A DNA stretch of 33,319 nucleotides. It comes from Spirulina subsalsa FACHB-351 (GTDB taxonomy: Bacteria > Cyanobacteriota > Cyanobacteriia > Cyanobacteriales > Spirulinaceae). How positions within the stretch are numbered: the first letter of the stretch is position 1; every line of letters starts with the position of its first letter. Below are positions 25,678 to 33,244 of this stretch, piece after piece. The stretch is taken from the NCBI RefSeq assembly GCF_026130165.1, contig NZ_JAIHOM010000055.1, forward strand, positions 1-33,319. Reading direction: 5' to 3'. A program made the translations under genes and the position numbers. The notes under the pieces are model-generated. The model searched no databases and was not told the DNA's origin. It saw only the letters and a program-made list of their open reading frames with translations.

Positions 25678-25695
25678 TTTTTCAGCAAGCCCTAG
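25678..25695. repeat. 18-bp dispersed repeat, copy 1
   Basis: TTTTTCAGCAAGCCCTAG, identical to 27481-27498 in the same orientation. It lies 12 bp beyond the stop of the beta-lactamase-like gene. The two copies bracket that gene. It could be an IS or MITE terminus. Confidence 0.7.
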
Positions 25696-25706
25696 CTGTT
25701 AATCCA

Positions 25707-27320
25707 TCAACCTCCCGGTTGAACAGCAATGGAATCCCGTTCTAGGGGTGCCATTGTTGTATCGGGAGTGGGAACCGGTTGATTAAAATACTGATAGGCT
25801 TCCCGGGAGATGTCCCGGATTAAATCCGTCGCCTTGGGATCATTGTGGGGGCGCTGAATAATAACAGCCGCGAGGTAGCGCCGTCCCGTTGGTGTATCAA
25901 TCAGCCCCGCATCTGCCACCACAGAACCAATATTTCCGGTTTTGTGGGCAATAATTGCCCCATTGTCCAAACCTTGGGGGAGGAGTTGGTTATTCTGAAC
26001 ATTGCGCATAATTTCCAATAACCGATCTCGCGATCGCAAATTCACTAAATCCCCGCGATTGACCCTAGCCATCACATGAGCTAAATCCACCGCGCTCGTT
26101 GTATTTGTCCCCTCCACATCCGGTAACAGATTGTGAATCATCGTTGCCGATAAACCCCACTCCGTAAAGCGTTGGTTCAGAATATCTTGCCCCCCCAAAC
26201 GCTTCATAATCATATTAGTGGCTGTGTTGTCACTAATTGTAATCATGCGGGTGACAGTATCTAGGGCCGAAAAGCGGGTTCCGAGAGGCTGATACTGCAT
26301 ATCTCCCGCCTCCCCAGCCAGGGTATCCTCTTCCATCACGAGGGTTTCCGTTAAGCTAACACTTCCCGCGTCTAGTGCTTGGAAAAAAGCAATCAGAATC
26401 GGAGTTTTAATGGTACTAGCCGCCGCAAAGGGTTTGTTACCTTGAATATCTACATAGTCCCCCGTGTCCAAGTCCATAAAAAACACCCCGGCCTCAAATT
26501 CCGAGTGGCGGGAAATCAGACTTTGTAACCGATTCTTAAGGGGCGTAATCTCCCGATTTGCCGCTAAAGCTGGGGGATAGCGACCTTGATCTCCCCGATC
26601 TCGGACGGCTTGACTGGTGGTGGGGGAAGGGGTGAGAAAGGGTAAATTGCGGGAAGCGTCTACTGTTCCCAAAATAGTTCCGGCGATCGCACCAGAGCCA
26701 ACCCCTAAAATTAACACCCGCAAACTATAGACCAATAACAAAGAACTAAGCGTCGGGGCAGATTTAGCCCCAACAGGTCTTAACAGGTCTTGGTTTTTCG
26801 ACCCCGCCCCCCGAGGTCTGGGAGCATCTGAGAGTTGCGATCCCACAGGGAAAGCCCCTTGAAGCTCGGTAGTCTGTTGGAGTCGAGTGGGTTGACCCTG
26901 GGGGCGCCGAGTTTTTGCCGGAGGTTGACCTTGACTTTTGCGCCGCTTTGTGCTAGGCAATTTGGGGTTAACTGAAGCCGGACGAGGGGAAGCCGAACGA
27001 GCCGGACCAAGACGGGAAATATGCGCATCTTGGGGGGGGCGTGGGAGGCGAGCCGGACGAGGGGGATTAGGACGGGAAACAGGCGCATCTTGTGGAGGAC
27101 GAGAAGGCAGAGAAACGTCACGCAAGGATTGCCGCCCCGGTTTAGGAGGTTGAGTATAGCCCCCTTGGTTCTCCGGTGAGGTTTTAGGGAGAGAGAGGTG
27201 AGGCGGGATAGGCGAAGGAGGCGATGGAGCAGGAGGAGGGGGGGTGGGATTCAACCCACCAAAAGGCAAGGCAAGATCCAACTTCTCTCGTTTTTTTTCC
27301 GATGATCCGTCTGATGGCAT
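25707..27320 (-). CDS. Membrane-anchored class A beta-lactamase-like serine hydrolase with Pro-rich cytosolic tail
   Basis: The C-terminal 280 residues form a class A beta-lactamase fold: STIK (302-305, nucleophile Ser302), SDN (363-365), Glu403 in LPDVEGTN and KTG (460-462). All catalytic motifs are present, so hydrolysis of a beta-lactam or a related cell-wall substrate is possible. A single membrane span (about 192-218) puts this domain outside the cytoplasm and leaves 190 residues inside. That tail is rich in Pro, Arg and Gln and contains an internal repeat (RPPQDAPVSR, RPPQDAHISR), so it is probably disordered. Typical class A enzymes are about 290 residues with a cleaved signal peptide. 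Cyanobacteria often encode such proteins, and resistance should not be assumed. The gene is bracketed by direct 18-bp repeats. Confidence 0.83.
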   Translation of the reverse strand: MPSDGSSEKKREKLDLALPFGGLNPTPPPPAPSPPSPIPPHLSLPKTSPENQGGYTQPPKPGRQSLRDVSLPSRPPQDAPVSRPNPPRPARLPRPPQDAHISRLGPARSASPRPASVNPKLPSTKRRKSQGQPPAKTRRPQGQPTRLQQTTELQGAFPVGSQLSDAPRPRGAGSKNQDLLRPVGAKSAPTLSSLLLVYSLRVLILGVGSGAIAGTILGTVDASRNLPFLTPSPTTSQAVRDRGDQGRYPPALAANREITPLKNRLQSLISRHSEFEAGVFFMDLDTGDYVDIQGNKPFAAASTIKTPILIAFFQALDAGSVSLTETLVMEEDTLAGEAGDMQYQPLGTRFSALDTVTRMITISDNTATNMIMKRLGGQDILNQRFTEWGLSATMIHNLLPDVEGTNTTSAVDLAHVMARVNRGDLVNLRSRDRLLEIMRNVQNNQLLPQGLDNGAIIAHKTGNIGSVVADAGLIDTPTGRRYLAAVIIQRPHNDPKATDLIRDISREAYQYFNQPVPTPDTTMAPLERDSIAVQPGG

Positions 27321-27402
27321 GAATTAAAGATCCCCACCGCACTGTATTCCAACAGAAACTTCACTCATTAAACCAATTTCGCTGACAAATAGCAAAACTT
27401 TT

Positions 27403-27437
27403 GATAATTGATAATTGATAATTGACAATTGATAATT
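27403..27437. repeat. Tandem heptamer GATAATT, 5 copies
   Basis: Three GATAATT, one GACAATT and one GATAATT copy lie between the K+ channel and beta-lactamase-like genes, followed by a C-rich CCCCTGCT stretch. Orientation is opposite to the array at 25613-25652. Confidence 0.88.
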
Positions 27438-27480
27438 GTTCCCCCTGCTCCCCTGCTCCCCCGCTCCTCGACTCCCCAAG

Positions 27481-27498
27481 TTTTTCAGCAAGCCCTAG
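27481..27498. repeat. 18-bp dispersed repeat, copy 2, contains the K+ channel stop codon
   Basis: Identical to 25678-25695. The TAG stop of the K+ channel gene (27497-27495 on the minus strand) lies inside this repeat, so the repeat defines the end of that reading frame. Confidence 0.7.
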
Positions 27499-28289
27499 GT
27501 CGCTTGCTGTTGCGCCCGTTGTTGTTTCCGTTCTCGAATTCGTTGCTTAATCGAGATTTCCTGTTGTTGCCGTTTATGAGCCAACACCCACGATAAGGTT
27601 GTAGACAGCACCACCAAACTAAAAAACATCGCCAGAAAAATCTCGCAAATCGCCACTGTGCGAGCTAAGAGTGAGGTCGGATGGATGTCCCCATACCCCA
27701 CGGTGGAAAAGGTGACAATGGAGAAATAAATCGCCAAAAAACCATCCTGTAAGCCCGTAAAATGGGCTGGATGATGCCGCCATAAATCTGTGTAAAGACT
27801 AGCAAACCCCAGTAAGATGCTGAGGAAGCAAATCCCCAGTAAAAACAAGACCATGCCAAAACGGTCTAGGGAGGGAATAAACTGATATTCCTTAATCAGA
27901 TAAGAACCTTGTTTAATTTCAAGTTCATGATCCTTACCTGCACCGCGAAAGATTTCCGTAATCAGCAGCAAGATTAACATTAACCCGGTGACGACAGTGG
28001 CCACCGAACAGGCCACCCCCCAGAGAAAGGCTGGATTGTCCCTAAAAACGCCGTGAAAGATGTTAATTAGGGCATAGATGAGAAACCCAATTACGGCCCC
28101 TGTCATCAGTTTCCGCACGAAGATCACCCGGGGATAACGGGGGTATATATCATCAGCGATCACTTCTAGGGATTCATCTGTTGCAATGGCTAAATTTAAT
28201 TTCTCCCCTAAACTTTGGGCAATGGCTTGAATTAACTCCTCCTGACTCAAGGGTAGATGAGGGGGAGGTGTTGGAGGGGTGTTACTCAT
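27495..28289 (-). CDS. Two-pore-helix-type potassium channel (Ion_trans_2), 4 predicted spans
   Basis: The 264-residue protein has spans at about 62-80, 88-112, 142-166 and 210-236. The last two flank a pore loop with the K+ selectivity filter STVGYGD (195-201). This makes a voltage-independent K+ channel of the KcsA/Kch class with two extra N-terminal spans. There is no RCK domain. The C-terminal tail is basic and glutamine-rich (RERKQQRAQQQAT) and ends inside a dispersed repeat. The first 30 residues are Pro-rich and then helical. It may act in K+ release or membrane-potential control, opposite to the KtrAB uptake system at 587-2699. It starts at ATG 28289. Confidence 0.86.
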   Translation of the reverse strand: MSNTPPTPPPHLPLSQEELIQAIAQSLGEKLNLAIATDESLEVIADDIYPRYPRVIFVRKLMTGAVIGFLIYALINIFHGVFRDNPAFLWGVACSVATVVTGLMLILLLITEIFRGAGKDHELEIKQGSYLIKEYQFIPSLDRFGMVLFLLGICFLSILLGFASLYTDLWRHHPAHFTGLQDGFLAIYFSIVTFSTVGYGDIHPTSLLARTVAICEIFLAMFFSLVVLSTTLSWVLAHKRQQQEISIKQRIRERKQQRAQQQAT

Positions 28290-28418
28290 AATTTTTGTCG
28301 GGGTGAGGAAATTGAGTATTGATTAGGGATGGTGCGTCAGGATGATATTAATTTCTCTGTTGCCTGAGTTGTTCTTCTGGCGAACCCTAGGACTGTTTAC
28401 TATTCACTACAAACCTGA

Positions 28419-28628
28419 TCATAACTCTACCCGATGACACCGCCCCCCTAGTGTCACCTCATCCCCTGATACTAACTTTCGGCCGCGTCGGGTTTCCACT
28501 ACACCATTCACCAACACCTCTCCCCCTTGAATCCGTAGCTTCGCTTCTCCTCCCGTTTGGACTAGATTTTGCCACTTGAGAAATTGATCTAACTTAATTG
28601 TCGATTCAGAATCTGATACAGTCCCCAT
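28419..28628 (-). CDS. Small S4-domain RNA-binding protein (YaaA/RlbA-like)
   Basis: The 69-residue protein is almost entirely one S4 domain: IKLDQFLKWQNLVQTGGEAKLRI, EVLVNGVVETRRGRKLVSGDEV. The pattern of KxGxxGG-like loop, VNGxxExRRxxKLxxGD is that of the short YaaA/RlbA group, which bind structured RNA, perhaps rRNA. ATG 28628 is used. It is on the same strand as the K+ channel, 129 bp upstream of it, and probably a separate unit. Confidence 0.85.
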   Translation of the reverse strand: MGTVSDSESTIKLDQFLKWQNLVQTGGEAKLRIQGGEVLVNGVVETRRGRKLVSGDEVTLGGRCHRVEL

Positions 28629-28696
28629 ATTCCTATCAATTGCGACGCTTAAGGAAGTGTAGCACCCAGCCCAGAGGCCAGGTGAGGATTAAAATA

Positions 28697-29071
28697 CTAA
28701 CGCCTTAGCAAGCGGTTGATAGGAACTTGTCCATTCGCATCCATGACCGTCAGGCGAATAATATTCGGCTCATTGGGTCGCCAAGTCACTTGATAGAGAG
28801 TGCCGTTATTCGACCAAGTATAGACACGACGATGAGATTCACCCGTGAAAGCAGGATCCAACAAAGCAATTTCAGCCCCCGTTCGCTTATTGCGTCCGAT
28901 ATACCAGAATGCACCATCATGCCAGCGCAAAGTCACCGCCCAATTTGCATCTTGGAACGTGCCGCTAGGAGTCGAAGCTTGAGCAACAGCAGCCGTATTG
29001 ACGGCTAGATCCGCGATCGCAGGAGTCGCAACAGCAAGAATAGCTGTCAGAGTCAAGGCCTTAAAATTCAT
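28697..29071 (-). CDS. Small secreted protein of unknown function
   Basis: A 124-residue protein with a signal peptide (MNFKALTLTAILAVATPAIA). The mature part has WAVTLRWHDGAFWYIGRNKRTG and TLYQVTWRP, suggesting a small beta-rich fold with several aromatic residues. I start at ATG 29071 because the signal peptide then begins normally; ATG 29113 would add 14 residues before it. I do not recognise a named family. It lies 68 bp upstream of the S4 gene on the same strand. Confidence 0.7.
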   Translation of the reverse strand: MNFKALTLTAILAVATPAIADLAVNTAAVAQASTPSGTFQDANWAVTLRWHDGAFWYIGRNKRTGAEIALLDPAFTGESHRRVYTWSNNGTLYQVTWRPNEPNIIRLTVMDANGQVPINRLLRR

Positions 29072-29193
29072 ACTGGTTTTCGGATATCCATAGAAATGCT
29101 CAAGGAATAACAATTACTCTAAGGACAATTTCGTAATAACTTAACATTTTGTAACAAAAGGTCGAGTAACATCCTCCCGACTCCCTTTTGACT

Positions 29194-29213
29194 AGGCAAA
29201 AGGCAAAAGGCAA
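29194..29213. repeat. Tandem heptamer AGGCAAA, nearly 3 copies
   Basis: AGGCAAA is repeated almost three times, followed within 70 bp by C-rich text with TTCCCTG repeated twice (about 29260-29273). These fill the gap upstream of glgC. Confidence 0.75.
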
Positions 29214-29295
29214 TAATTCTGAATTCCCCCTCTCCCCTGCCCCCTCTCCCAACTCCCGATTCCCTGTTCCCTGTTCGCCCAATTTCAGAAAGAAA

Positions 29296-29324
29296 TTGTG
29301 AGATGTCCCCTACAGGCTTAAACT
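29296..29324 (+). promoter_or_regulatory. Predicted glgC promoter
   Basis: TTGTGA (29296-29301) and TAAACT (29319-29324) are separated by 17 bp. Transcription would start near 29331, giving a leader of about 30 nt before the GTG at 29362. AGAGG at 29351-29355 is a suitable ribosome-binding site. Confidence 0.5.
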
Positions 29325-29361
29325 TGTCAGTGAGAGTCTACTGGCAGTCGAGAGGTTTTTC

Positions 29362-30651
29362 GTGAAAAGAGTACTAGGGATCATATTAGGGGGCGGTGCA
29401 GGAACTCGCCTGTATCCTTTAACTAAACTACGGGCGAAACCCGCCGTACCCCTCGCCGGAAAATATCGTCTCATCGATATTCCCGTGAGTAACTGTATTA
29501 ACTCAGACATTCAGAAAATCTACGTTTTAACACAATTCAATTCAGCATCTCTTAACCGTCACTTAACCCGCGCTTATAATTTTTCAGCCATTAGTGACGG
29601 TTTTGTTGAGGTACTCGCGGCCCAACAAACCGCAGAAAATCCTCAATGGTTTCAAGGGACGGCTGATGCAGTACGCCAGTATCTCTGGTTAATGCAAGAA
29701 TGGGATGTAGATGAATACCTGATCCTCTCGGGAGATCATCTTTACCGAATGGATTATAGTCTGTTTATTCAACGTCACCGGGAAACCAATGCAGATATTA
29801 CCTTATCTGTGATTCCCATTGATGAACGACGGGCTTCTAGCTTCGGTTTGATGAAAATTGATGATCACGGACGAGTTGTTGATTTCAGCGAAAAACCCAA
29901 AGGAGACGCATTAAAACAAATGCAAGTGGATACCACCACTTTGGGCTTAAATCCTGAAGAAGCAAGACTTAAACCCTATATTGCTTCTATGGGGATTTAT
30001 GTCTTCAAAAAAGACGTTTTGTGCAAACTCCTAGAACAAAATCCCGAACAGACAGATTTCGGTAAAGAGATTTTGCCCGGTGCGGCGAAAGATTATAATA
30101 TCCAAGCCTATCTGTTTGATGATTACTGGGAAGACATCGGAACCATTGAGGCTTTTTATGAAGCGAATTTAGCTCTGACCCAACAACCTCAACCCGCCTT
30201 TAGTTTTTACAACGAAAAATACCCCATTTACACCCGCGCCCGTTATCTTCCCCCCACTAAACTGTTAGATAGTGAGGTGAAAGAGTCGATTATTGGTGAG
30301 GGTTGTATTCTCAAAGACTGTTTAATTAGCCACTCAGTTTTAGGGGTTCGGACAAGAGTAGAATCTGGCTGTAAAATTGAGGATACGCTGGCGATGGGTG
30401 CAGATTATTATGAACCCTTTGCGGAACGGGAGAAAAACAAACAAACGGGTAAAATTCCTATTGGAATCGGCGAAAAATCAACCATTCGCCGGGCGATTGT
30501 GGATAAAAATGCCCGCATTGGTCGTGAGGTAATGATCCTCAATAAAGACCGGGTGGAAGAAGCGAATCGTGAAGATGATGGCTTCTATATCCGCAGTGGG
30601 ATTGTCGTCATCCTCAAAAATGCGGTTATTCCCGATGGTACCGTAATTTAA
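29362..30651 (+). CDS. glgC: Glucose-1-phosphate adenylyltransferase (ADP-glucose pyrophosphorylase)
   Basis: GlgC makes ADP-glucose from glucose-1-phosphate and ATP, the committed step of glycogen synthesis. The 429 residues begin [20 protein letters not shown] (nucleotide loop) and include [37 protein letters not shown] (metal-binding Asp) and VDFSEKPKG (sugar-phosphate lysine). The C-terminal left-handed beta-helix domain with allosteric lysines is complete. The cyanobacterial enzyme is activated by 3-phosphoglycerate and inhibited by phosphate. The start is GTG 29362, giving the standard MKRVL opening. Confidence 0.97.
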   Translation: MKRVLGIILGGGAGTRLYPLTKLRAKPAVPLAGKYRLIDIPVSNCINSDIQKIYVLTQFNSASLNRHLTRAYNFSAISDGFVEVLAAQQTAENPQWFQGTADAVRQYLWLMQEWDVDEYLILSGDHLYRMDYSLFIQRHRETNADITLSVIPIDERRASSFGLMKIDDHGRVVDFSEKPKGDALKQMQVDTTTLGLNPEEARLKPYIASMGIYVFKKDVLCKLLEQNPEQTDFGKEILPGAAKDYNIQAYLFDDYWEDIGTIEAFYEANLALTQQPQPAFSFYNEKYPIYTRARYLPPTKLLDSEVKESIIGEGCILKDCLISHSVLGVRTRVESGCKIEDTLAMGADYYEPFAEREKNKQTGKIPIGIGEKSTIRRAIVDKNARIGREVMILNKDRVEEANREDDGFYIRSGIVVILKNAVIPDGTVI

Positions 30652-30680
30652 AAAACTGTTTTTAAGCAAAAAGTAAAACG

Positions 30681-30708
30681 GGGTGAGAATAACTCTCACC
30701 CTTTATTT
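30681..30708. terminator. Bidirectional intrinsic terminator between glgC and the phosphoesterase gene
   Basis: GGGTGAGA (30681-30688) and TCTCACCC (30694-30701) form an 8-bp stem with a 5-nt loop, followed by a T-rich run on the plus strand. On the minus strand the run CGTTTTACTTTTTG follows, so it can serve both convergent genes. Confidence 0.8.
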
Positions 30709-30724
30709 TTGCTCTTTTTTAGCT

Positions 30725-31645
30725 TCACGCTTGACGATTAATAATTCCCTGATCAAATACTTTGCCGTCGGTACCAATGCCTTGAATTAGGATTTGATCG
30801 GGATAAACAGTATAAGCCGCAAAACTTAAAGCTTCGGCGGCGTAGGCACTTTGAGGAATGCGGTTCACAATGGGACGTAAACCAGCCCCTCCCCCACAAA
30901 TCATATAAGTGGTGCCATCAACGGGGCGAATCCGCTCATAATGATGATCATGACCATTAATATAAAGTTGCACCCCGTAGGTTTTAAATAAGTGGGTAAG
31001 GGGTTTGACCCAAGAGGCTTGATTAATGCCATAGTGACCCGAAGAATAGATTTGATGATGACCAAAAACCACTTTCCACGGGGCATTACTTTGTTTGAGG
31101 GCTTTTTCAATCCAAATCATTTGATTAGCCCAGTCTGCATTATGGTTGGTATCAAGGGCAAAAAATTCTACATCTCCTTGACGGAAATTGTAATAACGGC
31201 GACCCTGCATATTAAACCCCGCATAGGCCACTTGAGGATCTCCGTTGTCCGTGCGGATGTCGTGATTGCCTAAACAAGCATAAAATTTAACCCCTCGTTG
31301 TAGAAGAGGGGCGTAAGGACGTTCAAAGACTTGCTCGATTTTCTCAATTTCGCCGTTGTTGTAGATGTTGTCTCCGGCCAACACTACAAGGGGGTAAGTA
31401 TTTTGTTGATAGTATTGGTGCATGACGTTGGCGACGGCATACTGGCCTTGAGCGCCTGTTCCGGTGTCCCCCACCGAGACAAAACGGAGGAGGGGAGAAT
31501 GGGGGGGCGTTTGGCTGAGTAAGTTCGTTCCATCCGGGAGGGGCGCGTTGGCTTGGACGGGGGAGCGAGCAACTTTGGCGATCGCCAAAGTTCCCAAACC
31601 GCTTAAACTAGCCCAAAGTAGAAATTGACGGCGCTTCATGTTCAT
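30725..31645 (-). CDS. Tat-exported metallophosphoesterase (purple acid phosphatase-like)
   Basis: The 306-residue protein has a twin-arginine signal (MKRRQFLLWASLSGLG), so it is exported folded, as metal enzymes often are. The calcineurin-like motifs are complete: GDTG (59-62), AGDNIYNNG (from 90), LGNHD (125-129), FGHHQIYSSG (194-203) and NGHDHHYER (230-238). The order resembles purple acid phosphatases and cyanobacterial phosphodiesterases with a two-metal centre. It probably releases phosphate from esters outside the cytoplasmic membrane. It converges on glgC and is divergent from the gene at 31782. No Pho box is recognised upstream. Confidence 0.87.
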   Translation of the reverse strand: MNMKRRQFLLWASLSGLGTLAIAKVARSPVQANAPLPDGTNLLSQTPPHSPLLRFVSVGDTGTGAQGQYAVANVMHQYYQQNTYPLVVLAGDNIYNNGEIEKIEQVFERPYAPLLQRGVKFYACLGNHDIRTDNGDPQVAYAGFNMQGRRYYNFRQGDVEFFALDTNHNADWANQMIWIEKALKQSNAPWKVVFGHHQIYSSGHYGINQASWVKPLTHLFKTYGVQLYINGHDHHYERIRPVDGTTYMICGGGAGLRPIVNRIPQSAYAAEALSFAAYTVYPDQILIQGIGTDGKVFDQGIINRQA

Positions 31646-31781
31646 AATAAATCTTTAGCGTGAGCAATAATAAACCGCAGATTGTGCGGTAAATTTGTCC
31701 TTAAAGTGGCAGGTTTCTTGCCTGAATGTATCGCAAATTGGTTAAAGATGGGTTAATCGGTGGGGATTAGAAAAAAACGGC

Positions 31782-32816
31782 ATGACACAAGACGATTCCA
31801 AACAAGCAAAAAATTTATTTTCCTCTGAGGTGCAACCTCTCTCAAAAGCAGACACTCTCAAGGCTTTACGGGAGGTGATTGGGCAGTTGGAAGGATTAGC
31901 GGAAAAATTAGACACCACTGAACAAGACGAATTAGCCGCCACTCCAGCCCTCAAGAGTCTGATGGCCGGAGTCAGCGCCCTCACCACCAGCCTCGAAACC
32001 CCACCCCCCCCACCAGCCGCCCCCAGACCGCCGAAAGGGGAGGATGATGAACCTTTAGAAGAAATTGTGAAAAACGAGCCGTCCTCGGCCGTTTCTGAGG
32101 GGTTAGAGGAAACGAACCGTCCGGGGATGGTATCAGAACCGGAAGAATTTCCGGATGATTTGGATGATCTGATTGAAAAAATCCCCCCCAGTTTCTCGAC
32201 GGTGCAAAAGGTTTGGGATTGGATTTTAGAAAAAGTGCGTTTTCTGTTGCCGGGGAGTTGGAATGAAAAGCTCTCGGATTGGGCATTAACGGGAATTATC
32301 AGTGCAACAGTGGTCTTGGTGCTATTGTTGTCCGTGACTTGGGTATCTCGTTCCCCCGCCCCCCAAGTGGCCGAAAAACCCCCAACTCCCAAGCTGGAAC
32401 AACCGAAAACTAGCCCAAAATCTAGTCAGAATCTCCCCTCAGATACTGAGGCTCCAAGTCCGAAAGCTCCCGTGGCTCCCATTGCGCCCCCTTCCCGTCC
32501 TTTACGTCTCAATCCTGAACAGAGTCTGATTGCGGCGATTCAAAATCAGGTGGCAGAAATCACGAATCAGTACGCGGAGGGTTTAATTCGGTCGATTGAA
32601 GCGGATTTTCTCGGCAGTCAGTTAATTGTTGCGGTAGGGGATGAGTGGTATAGCTTGCCCCAGAAACAGCAAAATCAGTTAGCAGATGAAATGTTTGCCC
32701 GTTCCCGGACGTTGGATTTCAAGAAAATTGAGTTATACGATGGGGAGGGGGTGTTATTAGCCCGGAGTCCGGTGGTGGGGGATGAGATGGTGATTTTAAG
32801 ACGGTCAAATGAGTGA
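31782..32816 (+). CDS. Single-span membrane protein of unknown function, upstream of cytochrome c6-like gene
   Basis: A 344-residue protein I do not recognise by name. It has a helical N-terminus (about 20-70), an acidic and Pro-rich linker (73-135, with PPPPPAAPRPP), a short amphipathic helix (VWDWILEKVRFLL), one membrane span (about 168-188), a second Pro-rich linker and a C-terminal domain (about 245-344). The C-terminal domain begins LNPEQSLIAAIQNQVAEIT and holds SIEADFLGSQLIVAVGDEWYSL. The layout suggests an extracytoplasmic sensor or structural domain tethered by flexible linkers. The stop lies 10 bp before the cytochrome gene, so they are cotranscribed and probably functionally linked. 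Similar proteins appear conserved in cyanobacteria. Confidence 0.7.
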   Translation: MTQDDSKQAKNLFSSEVQPLSKADTLKALREVIGQLEGLAEKLDTTEQDELAATPALKSLMAGVSALTTSLETPPPPPAAPRPPKGEDDEPLEEIVKNEPSSAVSEGLEETNRPGMVSEPEEFPDDLDDLIEKIPPSFSTVQKVWDWILEKVRFLLPGSWNEKLSDWALTGIISATVVLVLLLSVTWVSRSPAPQVAEKPPTPKLEQPKTSPKSSQNLPSDTEAPSPKAPVAPIAPPSRPLRLNPEQSLIAAIQNQVAEITNQYAEGLIRSIEADFLGSQLIVAVGDEWYSLPQKQQNQLADEMFARSRTLDFKKIELYDGEGVLLARSPVVGDEMVILRRSNE

Positions 32817-32826
32817 GGAATTAACC

Positions 32827-33198
32827 ATGATCTGGAAAACCCTTCAGCCCAAATGCTCCCATCTCCTCATTCAGGGGATACTGTTAGCCCTGCTTTTCTT
32901 ATCTGGACTGCTGTTCCACCCTCTCCCGAGTTATGGGGAATCGGCTCCGACGGGAGAGCGCCTGTTCACCTATTATTGTGCGGGATGCCATGCCGGAGGG
33001 GGAAATATTGTCCGACGGGGGAAAACCTTAAAATTAAGGGCCCTCGAACGGAATCAGGTGGATACCCTTGAGGCTATTGCTGAGTTAGTCACGAAGGGAA
33101 AAGCTAATATGTCTGCTTTTGGCGATCGCCTCACCCCCGAACAAATCCAAACCGTCTCCCGCTACGTCCTCGAACAAGCCCAAAACAACTGGAGTTGA
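32827..33198 (+). CDS. Cytochrome c6-family protein (c6C-like)
   Basis: A thylakoid-lumen or periplasmic c-type cytochrome. The 123 residues comprise a signal peptide (about 1-38), the haem site CAGCH (51-55), GGGN after it as in c6, and axial Met95 in KANMSAFGDRL. The block IVRRGKTLKLRALERN differs from classical PetJ (VIxxxKTLxKxALE) and recalls the c6B/c6C group, so an accessory electron carrier and not the main plastocyanin substitute is likely. I use ATG 32827 because GAGGA (32815-32819) is 7 nt upstream; ATG 32809 overlaps the previous gene. The stop codon lies within the right end of the adjacent IS element, so the last residues may be altered. Confidence 0.85.
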   Translation: MIWKTLQPKCSHLLIQGILLALLFLSGLLFHPLPSYGESAPTGERLFTYYCAGCHAGGGNIVRRGKTLKLRALERNQVDTLEAIAELVTKGKANMSAFGDRLTPEQIQTVSRYVLEQAQNNWS

Positions 33199-33244
33199 CA
33201 CTCCCATCGCTAAAAGCGAGGGATTCTTGGTTCAACGAGTTTCC
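33195..33244 (-). mobile_element. Right end of an IS200/IS605-type element
   Basis: On the minus strand the tnpB stop is followed by a hairpin (33203-33222: CCC-TCGC / GCGA-T-GGG with one bulged base and a 5-nt loop) and then TGTCAA (33200-33195), resembling the right-end cleavage sequence of IS608-like elements. This is the 3' part of the tnpB guide RNA region in such elements. The TGA stop of the cytochrome gene (33196-33198) is inside TGTCAA. Confidence 0.72.

Noticed and set aside
31742-32392. 216-codon minus-strand frame opposite the one-span membrane protein gene
   Set aside because: It is antisense to a better supported gene, and its Ser/Gly-rich composition reflects the complementary strand.
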